DNA of 64,000 nucleotides from assembly GCF_003865075.1 (NCBI RefSeq), contig NZ_BHWB01000003.1:372001-436000 (forward strand), read 5' to 3'. Under the pieces are notes generated by a model. That model was not told where the DNA came from and ran no database searches. It worked only from the letters and a program-made list of their open reading frames with translations. This document shows positions 36,574 to 45,804 of the stretch, one piece after another. Source of the stretch: Bacteroides faecalis (GTDB taxonomy: Bacteria > Bacteroidota > Bacteroidia > Bacteroidales > Bacteroidaceae). Every line of letters starts with the position of its first letter. Position 1 is the stretch's first letter. A program made the position numbers and the translations under genes.

Positions 36574-36710
36574 TGCTTTTAATTAGATGAGATTTATTCA
36601 TTAGGCTAACTAGTTATTACAAATATACTAAGTTATTTGACATTATGACAAATAAAGAACAGTAAATTTGGATCAACGAACATATTTAATAACATATTGC
36701 TATAAAATTA

Positions 36711-36744
36711 AAGGAGCAAGCGAAGATATACTCCGTTGCTCCTT
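36711..36744 (-). terminator. terminator after the sigma factor gene
   Basis: AAGGAGCAA at 36711-36719 pairs with TTGCTCCTT at 36736-36744; T-rich on the minus-strand side. Confidence 0.65.
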
Positions 36745-36777
36745 ACAAGAACTGGGTTCTAAAGATGTTATCCCCTT

Positions 36778-37281
36778 TTAAACAAAATCTTTTAATTCTT
36801 GTTGCAAACGTTGGCGAGTAAAGAAGATACGACTCTTTACTGTTCCAAGAGGCAGATCCAGCTTTTCAGCAATCTCCCGGTATTTAAAACCGGATACGTG
36901 CATAGAGAAAGGTACCTTATATTCTTTCGGCAACGCATTGACAATACGGTGCATCTCTTTCAAGTCATAAGCACCTTCTGTACTTTCAAATCCTGAGTCT
37001 TGGGGAAGATTCAAATGATACAAGTTATCGGTTTGGTCTACATAAGTCTGATCCCGTACTATCTTACGGTAATTATTTATAAATATATTGCGCATGATGG
37101 TATACATCCATCCTTTAAAATTAGTATCCGGGACATATTTTTCCTCATTATCTAATGCTTTTAATGATGTTTCTTGCAATAAATCGTTTGCTTCCTCACG
37201 ATTAGCTGTTAATTTATATGCAAAACGAAGCAATTCTTCCTGAACTCCAATTAAATCTTTTCTGAAACTTAAACTTTTCAT
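36778..37281 (-). CDS. ECF-type RNA polymerase sigma factor
   Basis: 167 residues. Sigma region 2 is RFAYKLTANREEANDLLQET followed by FKGWMYTIMRNIFIN; region 4 is REIAEKLDLPLGTVKSRIFF. No region 1 or 3, so an extracytoplasmic-function sigma. No anti-sigma gene is adjacent; this orphan layout is found for the Bacteroides sigma linked to stress responses. It is divergent from lemA, and the region between carries GGTGGTT repeats at about 37412-37435 that could be regulatory. Confidence 0.9.
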   Translation of the reverse strand: MKSLSFRKDLIGVQEELLRFAYKLTANREEANDLLQETSLKALDNEEKYVPDTNFKGWMYTIMRNIFINNYRKIVRDQTYVDQTDNLYHLNLPQDSGFESTEGAYDLKEMHRIVNALPKEYKVPFSMHVSGFKYREIAEKLDLPLGTVKSRIFFTRQRLQQELKDFV

Positions 37282-37462
37282 ACTCTAAAGGTTTTTGGTT
37301 AATATTTCGTTTCTTTCTCAATGGTTGCAAGTTTAAAGGTATTTTCAGAGTCTAACAGGGGAGGATTCAACATTTCATAGGGGGTAAAACTGTCAATTGA
37401 TAGAATTTAGGTGGTTTTTGATAGTTTTTGGGTGGTTATTAATGTTTTTTATTTGCCTCTTT

Positions 37463-37493
37463 TTGGCGAAAAAGACTAAATAGCCTACTTTTG
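37463..37493 (+). promoter_or_regulatory. promoter of lemA
   Basis: TTG at 37463-37465, 20-base spacer, TACTTTTG at 37486-37493; start about 22 bases before the ATG. Full consensus. Confidence 0.75.
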
Positions 37494-37521
37494 ATAAATA
37501 AATTAAATTAATTAAAAGACT

Positions 37522-38082
37522 ATGGCTACACTTGTTATTGTTGGGGTAATCGTACTACTAGGAATCATTTTTGCTTCCATGTACAACTCTTTAGTGAAAT
37601 TGAAGAACAATCGCGAAAATGCTTTCGCAGACATTGATGTACAGTTAAAACAGCGTCATGATCTTATCCCGCAACTAGTAGATACAGTGAAAGGATATGC
37701 CTCACACGAAAAGGAAACGCTCGATCGTGTGATTCAGGCAAGAAACGGTGCAGTAAATGCTAAATCAATTGATGAAAAAATAAACGCAGAAAATCAACTA
37801 TCATCAGCTTTGTCAGGACTGAAAATTACTTTAGAAGCTTATCCGGACCTGAAAGCAAATCAAAACTTCCTGCAACTGCAAGAAGAAGTTTCCGATGTAG
37901 AAAACAAATTGGCAGCTGTACGCCGCTATTTCAATTCTGCAACAAAAGAATATAATAATGCTGTTCAGACATTTCCTTCCAATATTATCGCAGGAATGTG
38001 TGGCTTCCATAAGGAAATCATGTTCGATCTGGGACAAAACGAGCGTGCAAACCTGGAGCAAGCACCTAAGATTAGTTTCTAA
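37522..38082 (+). CDS. lemA: LemA family protein
   Basis: 186 residues. One N-terminal membrane helix (residues 3-18) then a four-helix coiled bundle with the family pattern NSLVKLKNNRENAFADIDVQ, QRHDLIPQLVDTVKGYA and FPSNIIAGMCGFH. Membrane-anchored with the bundle probably outside. The function of LemA is unclear, but it is often paired with membrane proteases, as with the M48 protease 36 bases downstream here. Confidence 0.93.
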   Translation: MATLVIVGVIVLLGIIFASMYNSLVKLKNNRENAFADIDVQLKQRHDLIPQLVDTVKGYASHEKETLDRVIQARNGAVNAKSIDEKINAENQLSSALSGLKITLEAYPDLKANQNFLQLQEEVSDVENKLAAVRRYFNSATKEYNNAVQTFPSNIIAGMCGFHKEIMFDLGQNERANLEQAPKISF

Positions 38083-38118
38083 CACCGTCATTTACTCAAC
38101 CACAAAACTCGAACATTT

Positions 38119-39078
38119 ATGCAATACGTCGGAATCCAAACGCAACAGAGTCGGAATAACCGTCGTTCTGCGATTTTGCTACTATTATTTCCATGTCTGG
38201 TAACAATGCTTCTTTATCTGTCTTGTTATCTAATAATCATTTTCGGGTATGGGAAAAACATGGAAAGCGAATTGTTGCCAATGGTCAATCAGTTATTCAT
38301 TTCAGCCTTTCCTTATACTATAGGGATTGTACTGGTCTGGTTCCTGATTGCTTATTGGGCTAATACAAGTATCATCAATACTGCAACCGGCTCCAAGCCA
38401 CTAGACCGTAAGGATAATAAGCGTATCTACAATTTAGTAGAAAATCTCTGTATGTCACAGGGCATGAAGATGCCTAAAATCAATATAATTTATGATAACT
38501 CTCTGAATGCTTTCGCCAGTGGTATCAACGAACGGACTTATACTATTACTCTTTCACAAGGAATCATCCAGAAACTTAAAGATGATGAACTGGAAGCCGT
38601 TATAGCCCATGAACTAAGTCATATTCGCAATCATGACGTTCGCCTGTTAATCATATCTATTGTATTCGTTGGTATCTTTTCTATGCTGACACAGATCACC
38701 CTTTATACTATCACGCACGTTCGTATACGCAGTAATAAAGGTGGAGCAGGAGTCATTCTCTTTATATTTATTACTTTAATAGTGGCTGCCATCGGTTTCT
38801 TTTTTGCAAGCCTGATGCGTTTTGCTATTTCACGCAAACGCGAATATATGGCAGATGCAGGTTCAGCAGAAATGACAAAAAATCCATTGGCTCTGGCAAG
38901 TGCTTTACGCAAAATATCGGCAGACCCGAATATAGAAGCTGTAAAACGTGAAGATGTAGCACAACTATTTATTCAACATCCCGGAAAGCAAGCCAAAAGT
39001 TCTTTCATGGGATTGAGCGGACTGTTTGCTACACATCCTCCTATTGAGAAAAGAATCGCTATTCTGGAACAATTCTAA
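38119..39078 (+). CDS. M48 family membrane metalloprotease (HtpX-like)
   Basis: 319 residues. Membrane helices at about 18-42 and 60-80 and two more after the active site. The zinc site is HELSH at 164-168 in VIAHELSHIRNHD, with the third ligand expected in the later SRKREYMADAGSAEMTKNP segment. It degrades damaged membrane proteins. Cotranscribed with lemA. Confidence 0.93.
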   Translation: MQYVGIQTQQSRNNRRSAILLLLFPCLVTMLLYLSCYLIIIFGYGKNMESELLPMVNQLFISAFPYTIGIVLVWFLIAYWANTSIINTATGSKPLDRKDNKRIYNLVENLCMSQGMKMPKINIIYDNSLNAFASGINERTYTITLSQGIIQKLKDDELEAVIAHELSHIRNHDVRLLIISIVFVGIFSMLTQITLYTITHVRIRSNKGGAGVILFIFITLIVAAIGFFFASLMRFAISRKREYMADAGSAEMTKNPLALASALRKISADPNIEAVKREDVAQLFIQHPGKQAKSSFMGLSGLFATHPPIEKRIAILEQF

Positions 39079-39099
39079 AAACAACTAGGAAAATCAGGA

Positions 39100-39155
39100 G
39101 ATTAACACCAATCTCAGCTTATTTTGTCATTAATAAGCAGGGATTGGTGTTTAAT
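39100..39155 (+). terminator. terminator of lemA-M48
   Basis: An almost continuous stem of about 20 base pairs: TTAACACCAATC on the left with GATTGGTGTTTAA on the right, and CTTATT with AATAAG next to the loop. Confidence 0.75.
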
Positions 39156-39191
39156 TTTCATTAAAGGTAGCATAAATCATCTGATTTTTAG

Positions 39192-39199
39192 TATATTTG
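39192..39199 (+). promoter_or_regulatory. -7 element before the DUF4251 gene
   Basis: TATATTTG, 37 bases before the ATG at 39237; no evident -33. Confidence 0.5.
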
Positions 39200-39236
39200 A
39201 ATGTTATAATATACACTCACTAAAAATATAACTGAT

Positions 39237-39737
39237 ATGAAAACGAAAAAACAAATCTTGGTGTTATTACTAGCTATGCTAGTGGGAGCTCCTACTCTTT
39301 TGGCTCAAAGCAAAAAAGAAAAGCAGGAACAGAAAAAAGAAGCGGTTAAACAAGAAATCGTATCAGAGAACTACAAGATAGATGTCAATACTGCCATGCC
39401 TATGCGTGGACGTAATATTTCATTGTCATCTCCCTATTCGTTAGAAATCAGAAATGATTCGGTTATCTCTCATTTACCTTATTATGGAAGAGCTTATAGT
39501 ATTCCTTATGATGGCGGGAAAGGTTTAAACTTTAGTGCTCCACTTAAAGAATACACTATGAAAGTAGATAAGAAAGGTGCTGCACGCATTAAGTTTACAG
39601 CACGTAGTCCGGAAGATTTATTCGAATATAATATCAGAATATTCAGTAACGGATCGGCTTCTATCGATGTCAGTATGCAGAATCGACAATCTATCAGTTT
39701 TATGGGAGATTTAGTAATTAAAGACAGTAAGAAATAA
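39237..39737 (+). CDS. secreted DUF4251 protein
   Basis: 166 residues. Signal peptide ending in PTLLAQ, then a lysine/glutamate-rich linker, then a DUF4251 beta domain with the family-typical NISLSSPYSLEIRNDSVISHLPYYGRAYS (in pieces, about 60-88) and a closing SVSMQNRQSISFMGDL-like stretch. Bacteroides have several such exported proteins; function unknown. Confidence 0.85.
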   Translation: MKTKKQILVLLLAMLVGAPTLLAQSKKEKQEQKKEAVKQEIVSENYKIDVNTAMPMRGRNISLSSPYSLEIRNDSVISHLPYYGRAYSIPYDGGKGLNFSAPLKEYTMKVDKKGAARIKFTARSPEDLFEYNIRIFSNGSASIDVSMQNRQSISFMGDLVIKDSKK

Positions 39738-39765
39738 CCAATCTAATCTTTTAAAGATGATGTTA

Positions 39766-39826
39766 CTATCCTGTTAGTATAGTAACGCTATAAGCTAAGC
39801 ATAGCGGCACTATGGTAACAGGATAG
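39766..39826. terminator. long hairpin between convergent genes
   Basis: CTATCCTGTTA at 39766-39776 pairs with TAACAGGATAG at 39816-39826, and CGCTAT with ATAGCG nearer the loop. Likely terminates both neighbours. Confidence 0.6.
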
Positions 39827-39837
39827 CGTCATTATAA

Positions 39838-40491
39838 TTAAGAGGAAGTCCCCCATTTCCCTCCCCCTTCATTTTCACTCTCTTCATTTCCTTTCAGGAT
39901 TGGCAGACAGATATGATATTTCACAGCCAAGATACGAGTCACGAAAACGGTTAATCCGCCTATCACTTGGCAACCGTATGAATGCATACCTATAGTATCA
40001 CATATCCAATATGCAATACCACCAACCACACACGCCATAGCATAAATTTCTTTTCGGAAAATCAATGGTATTTCATTGATAAAGACATCTCGTATCACAC
40101 CTCCGGCAGCACCCGTTATACTACCCATAATAATTGCCACCCAAAACGGATAACCTAAAGCAAGACTTTTACCGACACCAACTACTGTGAATAAAGCCAG
40201 ACCGACAGTATCGAATATAAAAAATGTATTATTAAGCCGAATCAACGAACGCCCGAAAAAGATAACCCATAACAAAGCCAGAGCCGTACATATCAAATAA
40301 ATAGGGTTAGTCATCCAAGCAGGGGTAACATCCAGTAAAACATCACGTATAGTACCGCCTCCGATAGCTGTAGCAAGTCCCACTACATAAGCTCCAAACC
40401 AGTCGAAACGTTTTGCCGAAGCCAAACGAATACCACTAATTGCGAAGGCAAACGTGCCAATAAAATCAAGAATTTGAACGAATGTGGGCAT
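39838..40491 (-). CDS. UPF0126/YadS-type (TRIC-like) membrane protein
   Basis: 217 residues from the ATG at 40491; the longer frame reaches into the divergent wecB promoter. Two repeats of three helices: DFIGTFAFAISGIRLASAKRFDWFG with GGGTIRDVLL, then FDTVGLALFTVVGVGKSLALG with GGVIRDVFINE. This duplicated glycine-rich pattern is that of prokaryotic TRIC-like cation channels; some relatives have been discussed as glycine transporters, so the substrate is open. Confidence 0.88.
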   Translation of the reverse strand: MPTFVQILDFIGTFAFAISGIRLASAKRFDWFGAYVVGLATAIGGGTIRDVLLDVTPAWMTNPIYLICTALALLWVIFFGRSLIRLNNTFFIFDTVGLALFTVVGVGKSLALGYPFWVAIIMGSITGAAGGVIRDVFINEIPLIFRKEIYAMACVVGGIAYWICDTIGMHSYGCQVIGGLTVFVTRILAVKYHICLPILKGNEESENEGGGKWGTSS

Positions 40492-40542
40492 ATATTTGTT
40501 ATTTTTGTATGCAAAGAAACGAATAAATTCCGTAAGAAGATG

Positions 40543-40550
40543 TATTTTTG
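40543..40550 (+). promoter_or_regulatory. -7 element before wecB
   Basis: TATTTTTG, 25 bases before the ATG at 40575. It covers the TTG of the longer frame. Confidence 0.45.
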
Positions 40551-40574
40551 CTTCTAGAATTAGATAGAAACGAT

Positions 40575-41660
40575 ATGAAAATAACAATTGTTGCCGGGGC
40601 TCGCCCCAATTTCATGAAAATAGCTCCTATTACGCGTGCTATCGAAGCTGCAAGGGCGCTGGGTAAAAGTATTTCCTACCGTCTGGTCTACACAGGCAAA
40701 GAGGACGATACAAGTCTGGATGCTTCTCTGTTTTCAGATCTGGATATGAAAGTGCCTGATGTTTATTTAGGAGTCGAAAGCAGCAATCCCACCACTTTGG
40801 CAGCCGGAATTATGATCGCTTTCGAACAGGAACTAACTGAAAATCCGGCACACGTTGTTTTGGTAGTAGACGACTTGACAGCAACGATGAGTTGTGCCAT
40901 TGTAGCCAAGAAACAAGGAATCAAAGTAGCACATCTTGTAGCCGGAACACGTTCTTTCGACATGAAAATGCCGAAAGAAGTAAATCGTATGATTACGGAC
41001 GGAGTATCGGATTATCTCTTTACTGCCGGAATGGTGGCCAACCGCAATCTCAATCAAACGGGAACAGAAAACGAAAATGTATATTACGTAGGTAATATAC
41101 TGATTGACACCATACGATACAGCCGTAACCGTCTGCTCAAACCTATTTGGTTCTCTGTTTTAGGACTGGAAGAAGGAAACTATCTTTTGCTCACTCTTAA
41201 CCGTCGTGCATTACTGAGTAATCGAGAAACCTTACGCCGTCTGCTGGAAACAATTATTAAGAAGTCTGAAGGTATGCCTATTGTAGCTCCCCTGCATACA
41301 TACGTACGCAATGCTATTAAAGAACTTGGAATTGATGCTCCTAACCTTCATATCATGCCGACACAGAATTATCTATTTTTCGGATATCTGATCAATAAAG
41401 CTAAAGGTATTATTTCGGATTCCGGTAACGTAGCGGAAGAAGCTACATTTCTGGGAATCCCCTGCATTACTCTCAACACCTTTGCCGAACATCCGGAAAC
41501 ATGGCGTATGGGAACCAACGAGTTGGTGGGAGAAGATCCAACTGCACTCGCCCAAGCTTTGGACAAACTGATGAAAGGTGAATGGAAAAAGGGAGGATTG
41601 CCTGAACGTTGGGATGGACGTACAGCAGAACGCATCGTACAGATTTTAACAAATAAATAA
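40575..41660 (+). CDS. wecB: UDP-N-acetylglucosamine 2-epimerase
   Basis: 361 residues from the ATG at 40575. It makes UDP-ManNAc for surface polysaccharide. The GT-B-like fold is seen: N-terminal GARPNFMKIAPI, the HLVAGTRSFDMKMPKEVNR segment (family usually EAGxRS, here AGTRS), and the UDP-binding ISDSGNVAEEATFLGIPCITL near residue 280. No capsule genes lie next to it, so it is a stand-alone copy. The altered AGTRS site makes a related nucleotide-sugar activity possible. Confidence 0.82.
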   Translation: MKITIVAGARPNFMKIAPITRAIEAARALGKSISYRLVYTGKEDDTSLDASLFSDLDMKVPDVYLGVESSNPTTLAAGIMIAFEQELTENPAHVVLVVDDLTATMSCAIVAKKQGIKVAHLVAGTRSFDMKMPKEVNRMITDGVSDYLFTAGMVANRNLNQTGTENENVYYVGNILIDTIRYSRNRLLKPIWFSVLGLEEGNYLLLTLNRRALLSNRETLRRLLETIIKKSEGMPIVAPLHTYVRNAIKELGIDAPNLHIMPTQNYLFFGYLINKAKGIISDSGNVAEEATFLGIPCITLNTFAEHPETWRMGTNELVGEDPTALAQALDKLMKGEWKKGGLPERWDGRTAERIVQILTNK

Positions 41661-41667
41661 ACTATGA

Positions 41668-41800
41668 GTTTCAAGGAATAAGACTAAGTGTTTCATGCCT
41701 TGAAACGTTTAGTTTCATCCCATGAAACCAATAGTTCCACCCATATGAAACCAACAGTTTCAAGCCATGAAACTAAAAGTTCTAAACTACGGAACAAAAA
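41668..41800. repeat. tandem array of about six 22-base imperfect palindromes
   Basis: Units start at 41668, 41690, 41712, 41734, 41757 and 41779. Each begins GTTTC or GTTC, has TGAAAC or a variant after about 11 bases, and ends in A: the core is GTTTCA-n5-TGAAAC. Units 2, 3 and 5 (41690, 41712, 41757) fit best. The 22-base period equals two helical turns. The array lies between wecB and the DUF5686 gene promoter. Confidence 0.75.
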
Positions 41801-41893
41801 GAATCTATTGATCGTTCTATGATTATGCATGTAAAGAACAAAAAACGATGAGTAAAAAAAGTTATATAATCTGTTATACTTAGAGTTATTTGC

Positions 41894-41901
41894 TAACTTT
41901 G
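41894..41901 (+). promoter_or_regulatory. -7 element before the DUF5686 gene
   Basis: TAACTTTG, 24 bases before the ATG at 41925; the -33 is poor, which would fit a promoter that needs an activator. Confidence 0.55.
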
Positions 41902-41924
41902 TGCCCCTACTACGTACGAACGTT

Positions 41925-44501
41925 ATGAAACAACAATACAACCAAATAATTATACTACTCATATTTATACTGGCAACTTCAAATACTTTTGCACAGCAGA
42001 TTAAGGGAGTAGTTACGGACTCTATTACCAATGAGCCATTAATGTACATCTCGGTTTACTACCAAGATAAGAAAGACTTGGGTACTATCACAAACATTGA
42101 CGGTGAATACAAGCTCGAAGCCCGAAAGAACGGGGGAAATCTTATATTCTCAGCTATCGGATACGTCAGTAAGACAGTAAAAGTAGGTTCCGGCAACCAA
42201 ACTGTCAATGTTAAATTATCAACGGATAATGTACTGATTGATGAAGTCGTAGTGAAACCCAAGAAAGAAAAATACACTCGTAAAAACAATCCGGCTGTCG
42301 ATTTTATGAAAAAAGTAATCGAACACAAAAAGGCACAATCCCTGGAAGTGAACGATTACTATCAGTACGACAAGTACGAGAAAATGAAGATGTCTATCAA
42401 TGATCTGACCCCGGAAAAGCTGGAAAAAGGTATTTATAAGAAGTACTCTTTCTTGAAAGACCAAGTGGAAGTATCGGAAACTACTAAGAAACTGATTCTT
42501 CCTATCTCCGTTCAAGAAACAGCTTCACAAACGATCTTCCGGAAAGATCCCCAAAACAAAAAGACTATTATTAAAGGAAAGAATTCTAATGGTATAGATG
42601 AGTTCTTTTCTACAGGTGATATGCTGGGGACAGTTCTGAAAGATGTATTTGCCGATATTAATATTTACGATGACGAAATCCGTCTTCTACAGCAACGTTT
42701 CGTCAGCCCTATAGGCAATAACGCCATTTCTTTTTATAAGTTTTATCTGATGGATACGCTTGTGGTCAATAAGCGTGAATGTGTACATCTGACTTTTGTT
42801 CCACAGAACTCACAAGATTTCGGTTTTACGGGACATCTTTATGTCCTGAATGATTCTACTTATGCAGTTCTGAAGTGTACCATGAATCTTCCGAAAAAAA
42901 CCGGAGTAAACTTTGTAAATCAAATGGATATCGTGCAACAATACGAACAGCTTCCCAATGGTAACTGGGTATTGGCGGATGACGACATGACGGTAGATCT
43001 TTCTTGGAATTCCAATAAGACTTCCGGAGGATTACAGGTAGAAAGAACAACGAAATACACTAATTATCTGTTTGATCCTATTGAGCCACGACTTTTCCGA
43101 TTGAAAGGTGATGTAATTAAAGAAGCAGATATGCTCTCGAAAAGTGATGAGTATTGGGCAGAAGTCCGGCAAGTACCGCTGACGAAGAAAGAGAGTAATA
43201 TGGATATTTTCGTAAATCGTCTGGAGCAGATCCCGGGATTCAAATATATTATATTCGGAGCAAAAGCACTGATCGAAAACTTTGTAGAGACAGGGACCAA
43301 AGAACATCCGAGTAAAATTGATATCGGTCCTATCAATACGATGATTTCAAGCAATTACATTGATGGAACCCGTTTCCGCTTAAGTGGTATGACAACAGCT
43401 CATTTCGATAAACATTGGTTCCTCAATGGTTATGGAGCTTATGGTCTGAAAGATGAACGTTGGAAATATAGTGGTACTCTGACTTATTCCTTCAACAAGC
43501 GTGATTATGTAGTATGGGAATTCCCGAAACATTATATATCAGCGACTTATAGTTATGATGTAATGTCACCGATGGATAAATTCCTGTTTACGGATAAAGA
43601 TAATATCTTCCTTTCTCTGAAAACGACAACGGTGGATCAAATGTCTTATATGCGCGATGCTACCATTAATTACGAACTGGAAACTCAAACAGGATTTGGT
43701 GTAAAAGCAATGCTTCGCCATCGTAACGATGAACCTTGCGGAAAACTGGAATATTTACGTAATGATGCAGCGCAAACGCGTGTACATGATATTACAACTT
43801 CTGAAGCCAGCCTTACACTGCGATATGCTCCGGGAGAGTCTTTTGTTAATTCAAAGCAACGCCGAGTGCCTGTTTCGCTAGATGCTCCCATCTTTACATT
43901 GACTCATGCAATGGGATTCAAAGGGATATTGGGGGGAGAATACAATTTCAACCGCACAGAAGCAAGTATCTGGAAACGTTTCTGGCTTCCTTCATCCTGG
44001 GGTAAAATTGACTGTAGCGTGAAAGCTGGTGCAGAATGGAATGTAGTGCCTTTCCCATTGCTGATTTTACCGGAGGCTAACTTGTCTTACATCACCCAGC
44101 GTGAAACATTCTGTTTGATCAATAATATGGAATTCCTGAATGACCGTTTTGCTTCTATGTCCGTTTCATATGACATGAACGGGAAACTGTTTAATCGTAT
44201 TCCTCTGATCAAGAATCTGAAATGGAGGGAAATGTTTCGTATACGTGCTTTGTGGGGATCATTGACCGATAAAAACAATCCATTCAAGAGTAGTAATCCG
44301 GAGCTATTCCGTTTTCCTACCCGCGACGGTAAATTTACCAGTTTTGTAATGGATCCTAAAGTGCCGTACATTGAAGGTAGTGTCGGTATATACAATATAT
44401 TCAAATTGCTGCACATCGAATATGTGCATCGTTTCACTTATCGTAATAATCCGGGTATTAATAAAAATGGTATCCGTTTCATGGTATTAATGGTATTCTA
44501 A
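41925..44501 (+). CDS. DUF5686 outer-membrane protein with carboxypeptidase-regulatory domain
   Basis: 858 residues from the ATG at 41925. Signal peptide ending in TSNTFAQ. A carboxypeptidase-D regulatory-like beta sandwich follows (IKGVVTDSITNEPLMYISVY, then TNIDGEYKLEA), next a soluble alpha/beta region, then a large beta-barrel typical of DUF5686 that ends in aromatic FMVLMVF. It has no TonB-dependent plug, so it is not a classic SusC. Probably an outer-membrane channel or assembly protein of unknown substrate. rarA follows after 5 bases. Confidence 0.85.
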   Translation: MKQQYNQIIILLIFILATSNTFAQQIKGVVTDSITNEPLMYISVYYQDKKDLGTITNIDGEYKLEARKNGGNLIFSAIGYVSKTVKVGSGNQTVNVKLSTDNVLIDEVVVKPKKEKYTRKNNPAVDFMKKVIEHKKAQSLEVNDYYQYDKYEKMKMSINDLTPEKLEKGIYKKYSFLKDQVEVSETTKKLILPISVQETASQTIFRKDPQNKKTIIKGKNSNGIDEFFSTGDMLGTVLKDVFADINIYDDEIRLLQQRFVSPIGNNAISFYKFYLMDTLVVNKRECVHLTFVPQNSQDFGFTGHLYVLNDSTYAVLKCTMNLPKKTGVNFVNQMDIVQQYEQLPNGNWVLADDDMTVDLSWNSNKTSGGLQVERTTKYTNYLFDPIEPRLFRLKGDVIKEADMLSKSDEYWAEVRQVPLTKKESNMDIFVNRLEQIPGFKYIIFGAKALIENFVETGTKEHPSKIDIGPINTMISSNYIDGTRFRLSGMTTAHFDKHWFLNGYGAYGLKDERWKYSGTLTYSFNKRDYVVWEFPKHYISATYSYDVMSPMDKFLFTDKDNIFLSLKTTTVDQMSYMRDATINYELETQTGFGVKAMLRHRNDEPCGKLEYLRNDAAQTRVHDITTSEASLTLRYAPGESFVNSKQRRVPVSLDAPIFTLTHAMGFKGILGGEYNFNRTEASIWKRFWLPSSWGKIDCSVKAGAEWNVVPFPLLILPEANLSYITQRETFCLINNMEFLNDRFASMSVSYDMNGKLFNRIPLIKNLKWREMFRIRALWGSLTDKNNPFKSSNPELFRFPTRDGKFTSFVMDPKVPYIEGSVGIYNIFKLLHIEYVHRFTYRNNPGINKNGIRFMVLMVF

Positions 44502-44506
44502 AAATT

Positions 44507-45778
44507 ATGCAACCTCTAGCAGAACGGTTACGACCTAAAACTTTAGATGAATATATCGGTCAGAAACACTTAGTCGGACCGGGTGCTATCTTGCGCAAAA
44601 TGATTGATGCAGGACGTATCTCTTCTTTTATCCTTTGGGGGCCTCCCGGAGTAGGCAAAACGACTTTAGCGCAAATCATTGCTAATAAACTGGAGACTCC
44701 GTTCTATACTTTAAGTGCTGTAACTTCGGGTGTAAAAGATGTGCGCGAGGTGATAGATCGTGCCAAGAATAACCGTTTCTTTTCACAAGCCAGCCCTATT
44801 ATGTTTATCGATGAAATTCATCGATTCAGTAAATCACAACAGGATTCATTGTTGGGAGCCGTAGAACAGGGAACCATTACTTTAATTGGCGCTACAACTG
44901 AAAACCCTTCATTTGAAGTGATTCGTCCTCTCCTATCCCGTTGCCAACTTTATGTGCTCAAATCTTTAGAGAAAGAAGATTTGCTGGAATTGCTACAACG
45001 AGCTATTACTACTGATGTGGTACTAAAGGAACGGAACATAGAATTGAAAGAAACTACAGCCATGTTACGTTTCTCCGGTGGAGATGCACGTAAATTGTTA
45101 AACATTTTAGAATTGGTTGTAGATTCGGAAACAGAAGATAAGGTTGTCATTACTGATGAAATGGTAACCGAACGTCTACAACAAAATCCGTTGGCATATG
45201 ATAAAGACGGAGAAATGCATTATGATATTATTTCCGCTTTCATCAAATCCATTCGGGGAAGTGATCCGGACGGGGCTATTTATTGGCTTGCACGTATGGT
45301 GGAAGGAGGTGAAGATCCTGCTTTTATTGCCCGTAGATTAGTGATTTCTGCTTCTGAAGATATAGGTCTTGCCAATCCCAATGCCTTGCTTTTGGCAAAT
45401 GCTTGCTTTGATACACTAATGAAGATCGGTTGGCCCGAAGGAAGAATTCCTCTGGCAGAAACTACGATCTATTTAGCGACAAGCCCTAAAAGTAACTCTG
45501 CTTACAATGCAATCAATGACGCATTGGAGTTAGTACGTTCTAGTGGCAACTTACCTGTGCCTTTACACCTCCGTAATGCTCCTACTAAGTTAATGAAACA
45601 GTTAGGTTACGGACAAGAATATAAATACGCTCATAATTACGAAGGGAACTTTGTTAATCAGCAGTTCTTACCTGATGAATTGAAAAACAAACGAATCTGG
45701 CAACCTCAAAACAATCCGGCCGAGCTGAAACATGCTGAACGAATGCAGCAATTATGGGGAGAAAAGTTCAAGAAATAG
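44507..45778 (+). CDS. rarA: replication-associated recombination protein A
   Basis: 423 residues. AAA+ ATPase (RarA/MgsA) acting at stalled replication forks. Walker A GPPGVGKT at 45-52, Walker B MFIDEIHRF near 103, sensor GATTENPSFE near 130, and C-terminal tetramerisation part with GSDPDGAIYWLARM and YKYAHNYEGNFVNQQFLP. Five bases after the DUF5686 gene and 26 bases before the dehydrogenase gene, in one probable transcript. Confidence 0.94.
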   Translation: MQPLAERLRPKTLDEYIGQKHLVGPGAILRKMIDAGRISSFILWGPPGVGKTTLAQIIANKLETPFYTLSAVTSGVKDVREVIDRAKNNRFFSQASPIMFIDEIHRFSKSQQDSLLGAVEQGTITLIGATTENPSFEVIRPLLSRCQLYVLKSLEKEDLLELLQRAITTDVVLKERNIELKETTAMLRFSGGDARKLLNILELVVDSETEDKVVITDEMVTERLQQNPLAYDKDGEMHYDIISAFIKSIRGSDPDGAIYWLARMVEGGEDPAFIARRLVISASEDIGLANPNALLLANACFDTLMKIGWPEGRIPLAETTIYLATSPKSNSAYNAINDALELVRSSGNLPVPLHLRNAPTKLMKQLGYGQEYKYAHNYEGNFVNQQFLPDELKNKRIWQPQNNPAELKHAERMQQLWGEKFKK

Positions 45779-45804
45779 GAATAGACAATTCAAAATATAT
45801 ATTT

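Noticed and set aside
41668..41800. CRISPR array
   Set aside because: The units are directly adjacent without unique spacers of constant length, vary a lot, and no cas genes are near. It is a tandem palindromic repeat.
41693..42049. 118-residue minus-strand frame
   Set aside because: Its C-terminal repeats (LELLVSW, VELLVSW) only reflect the 22-base repeat array; the rest is antisense to the DUF5686 signal peptide.
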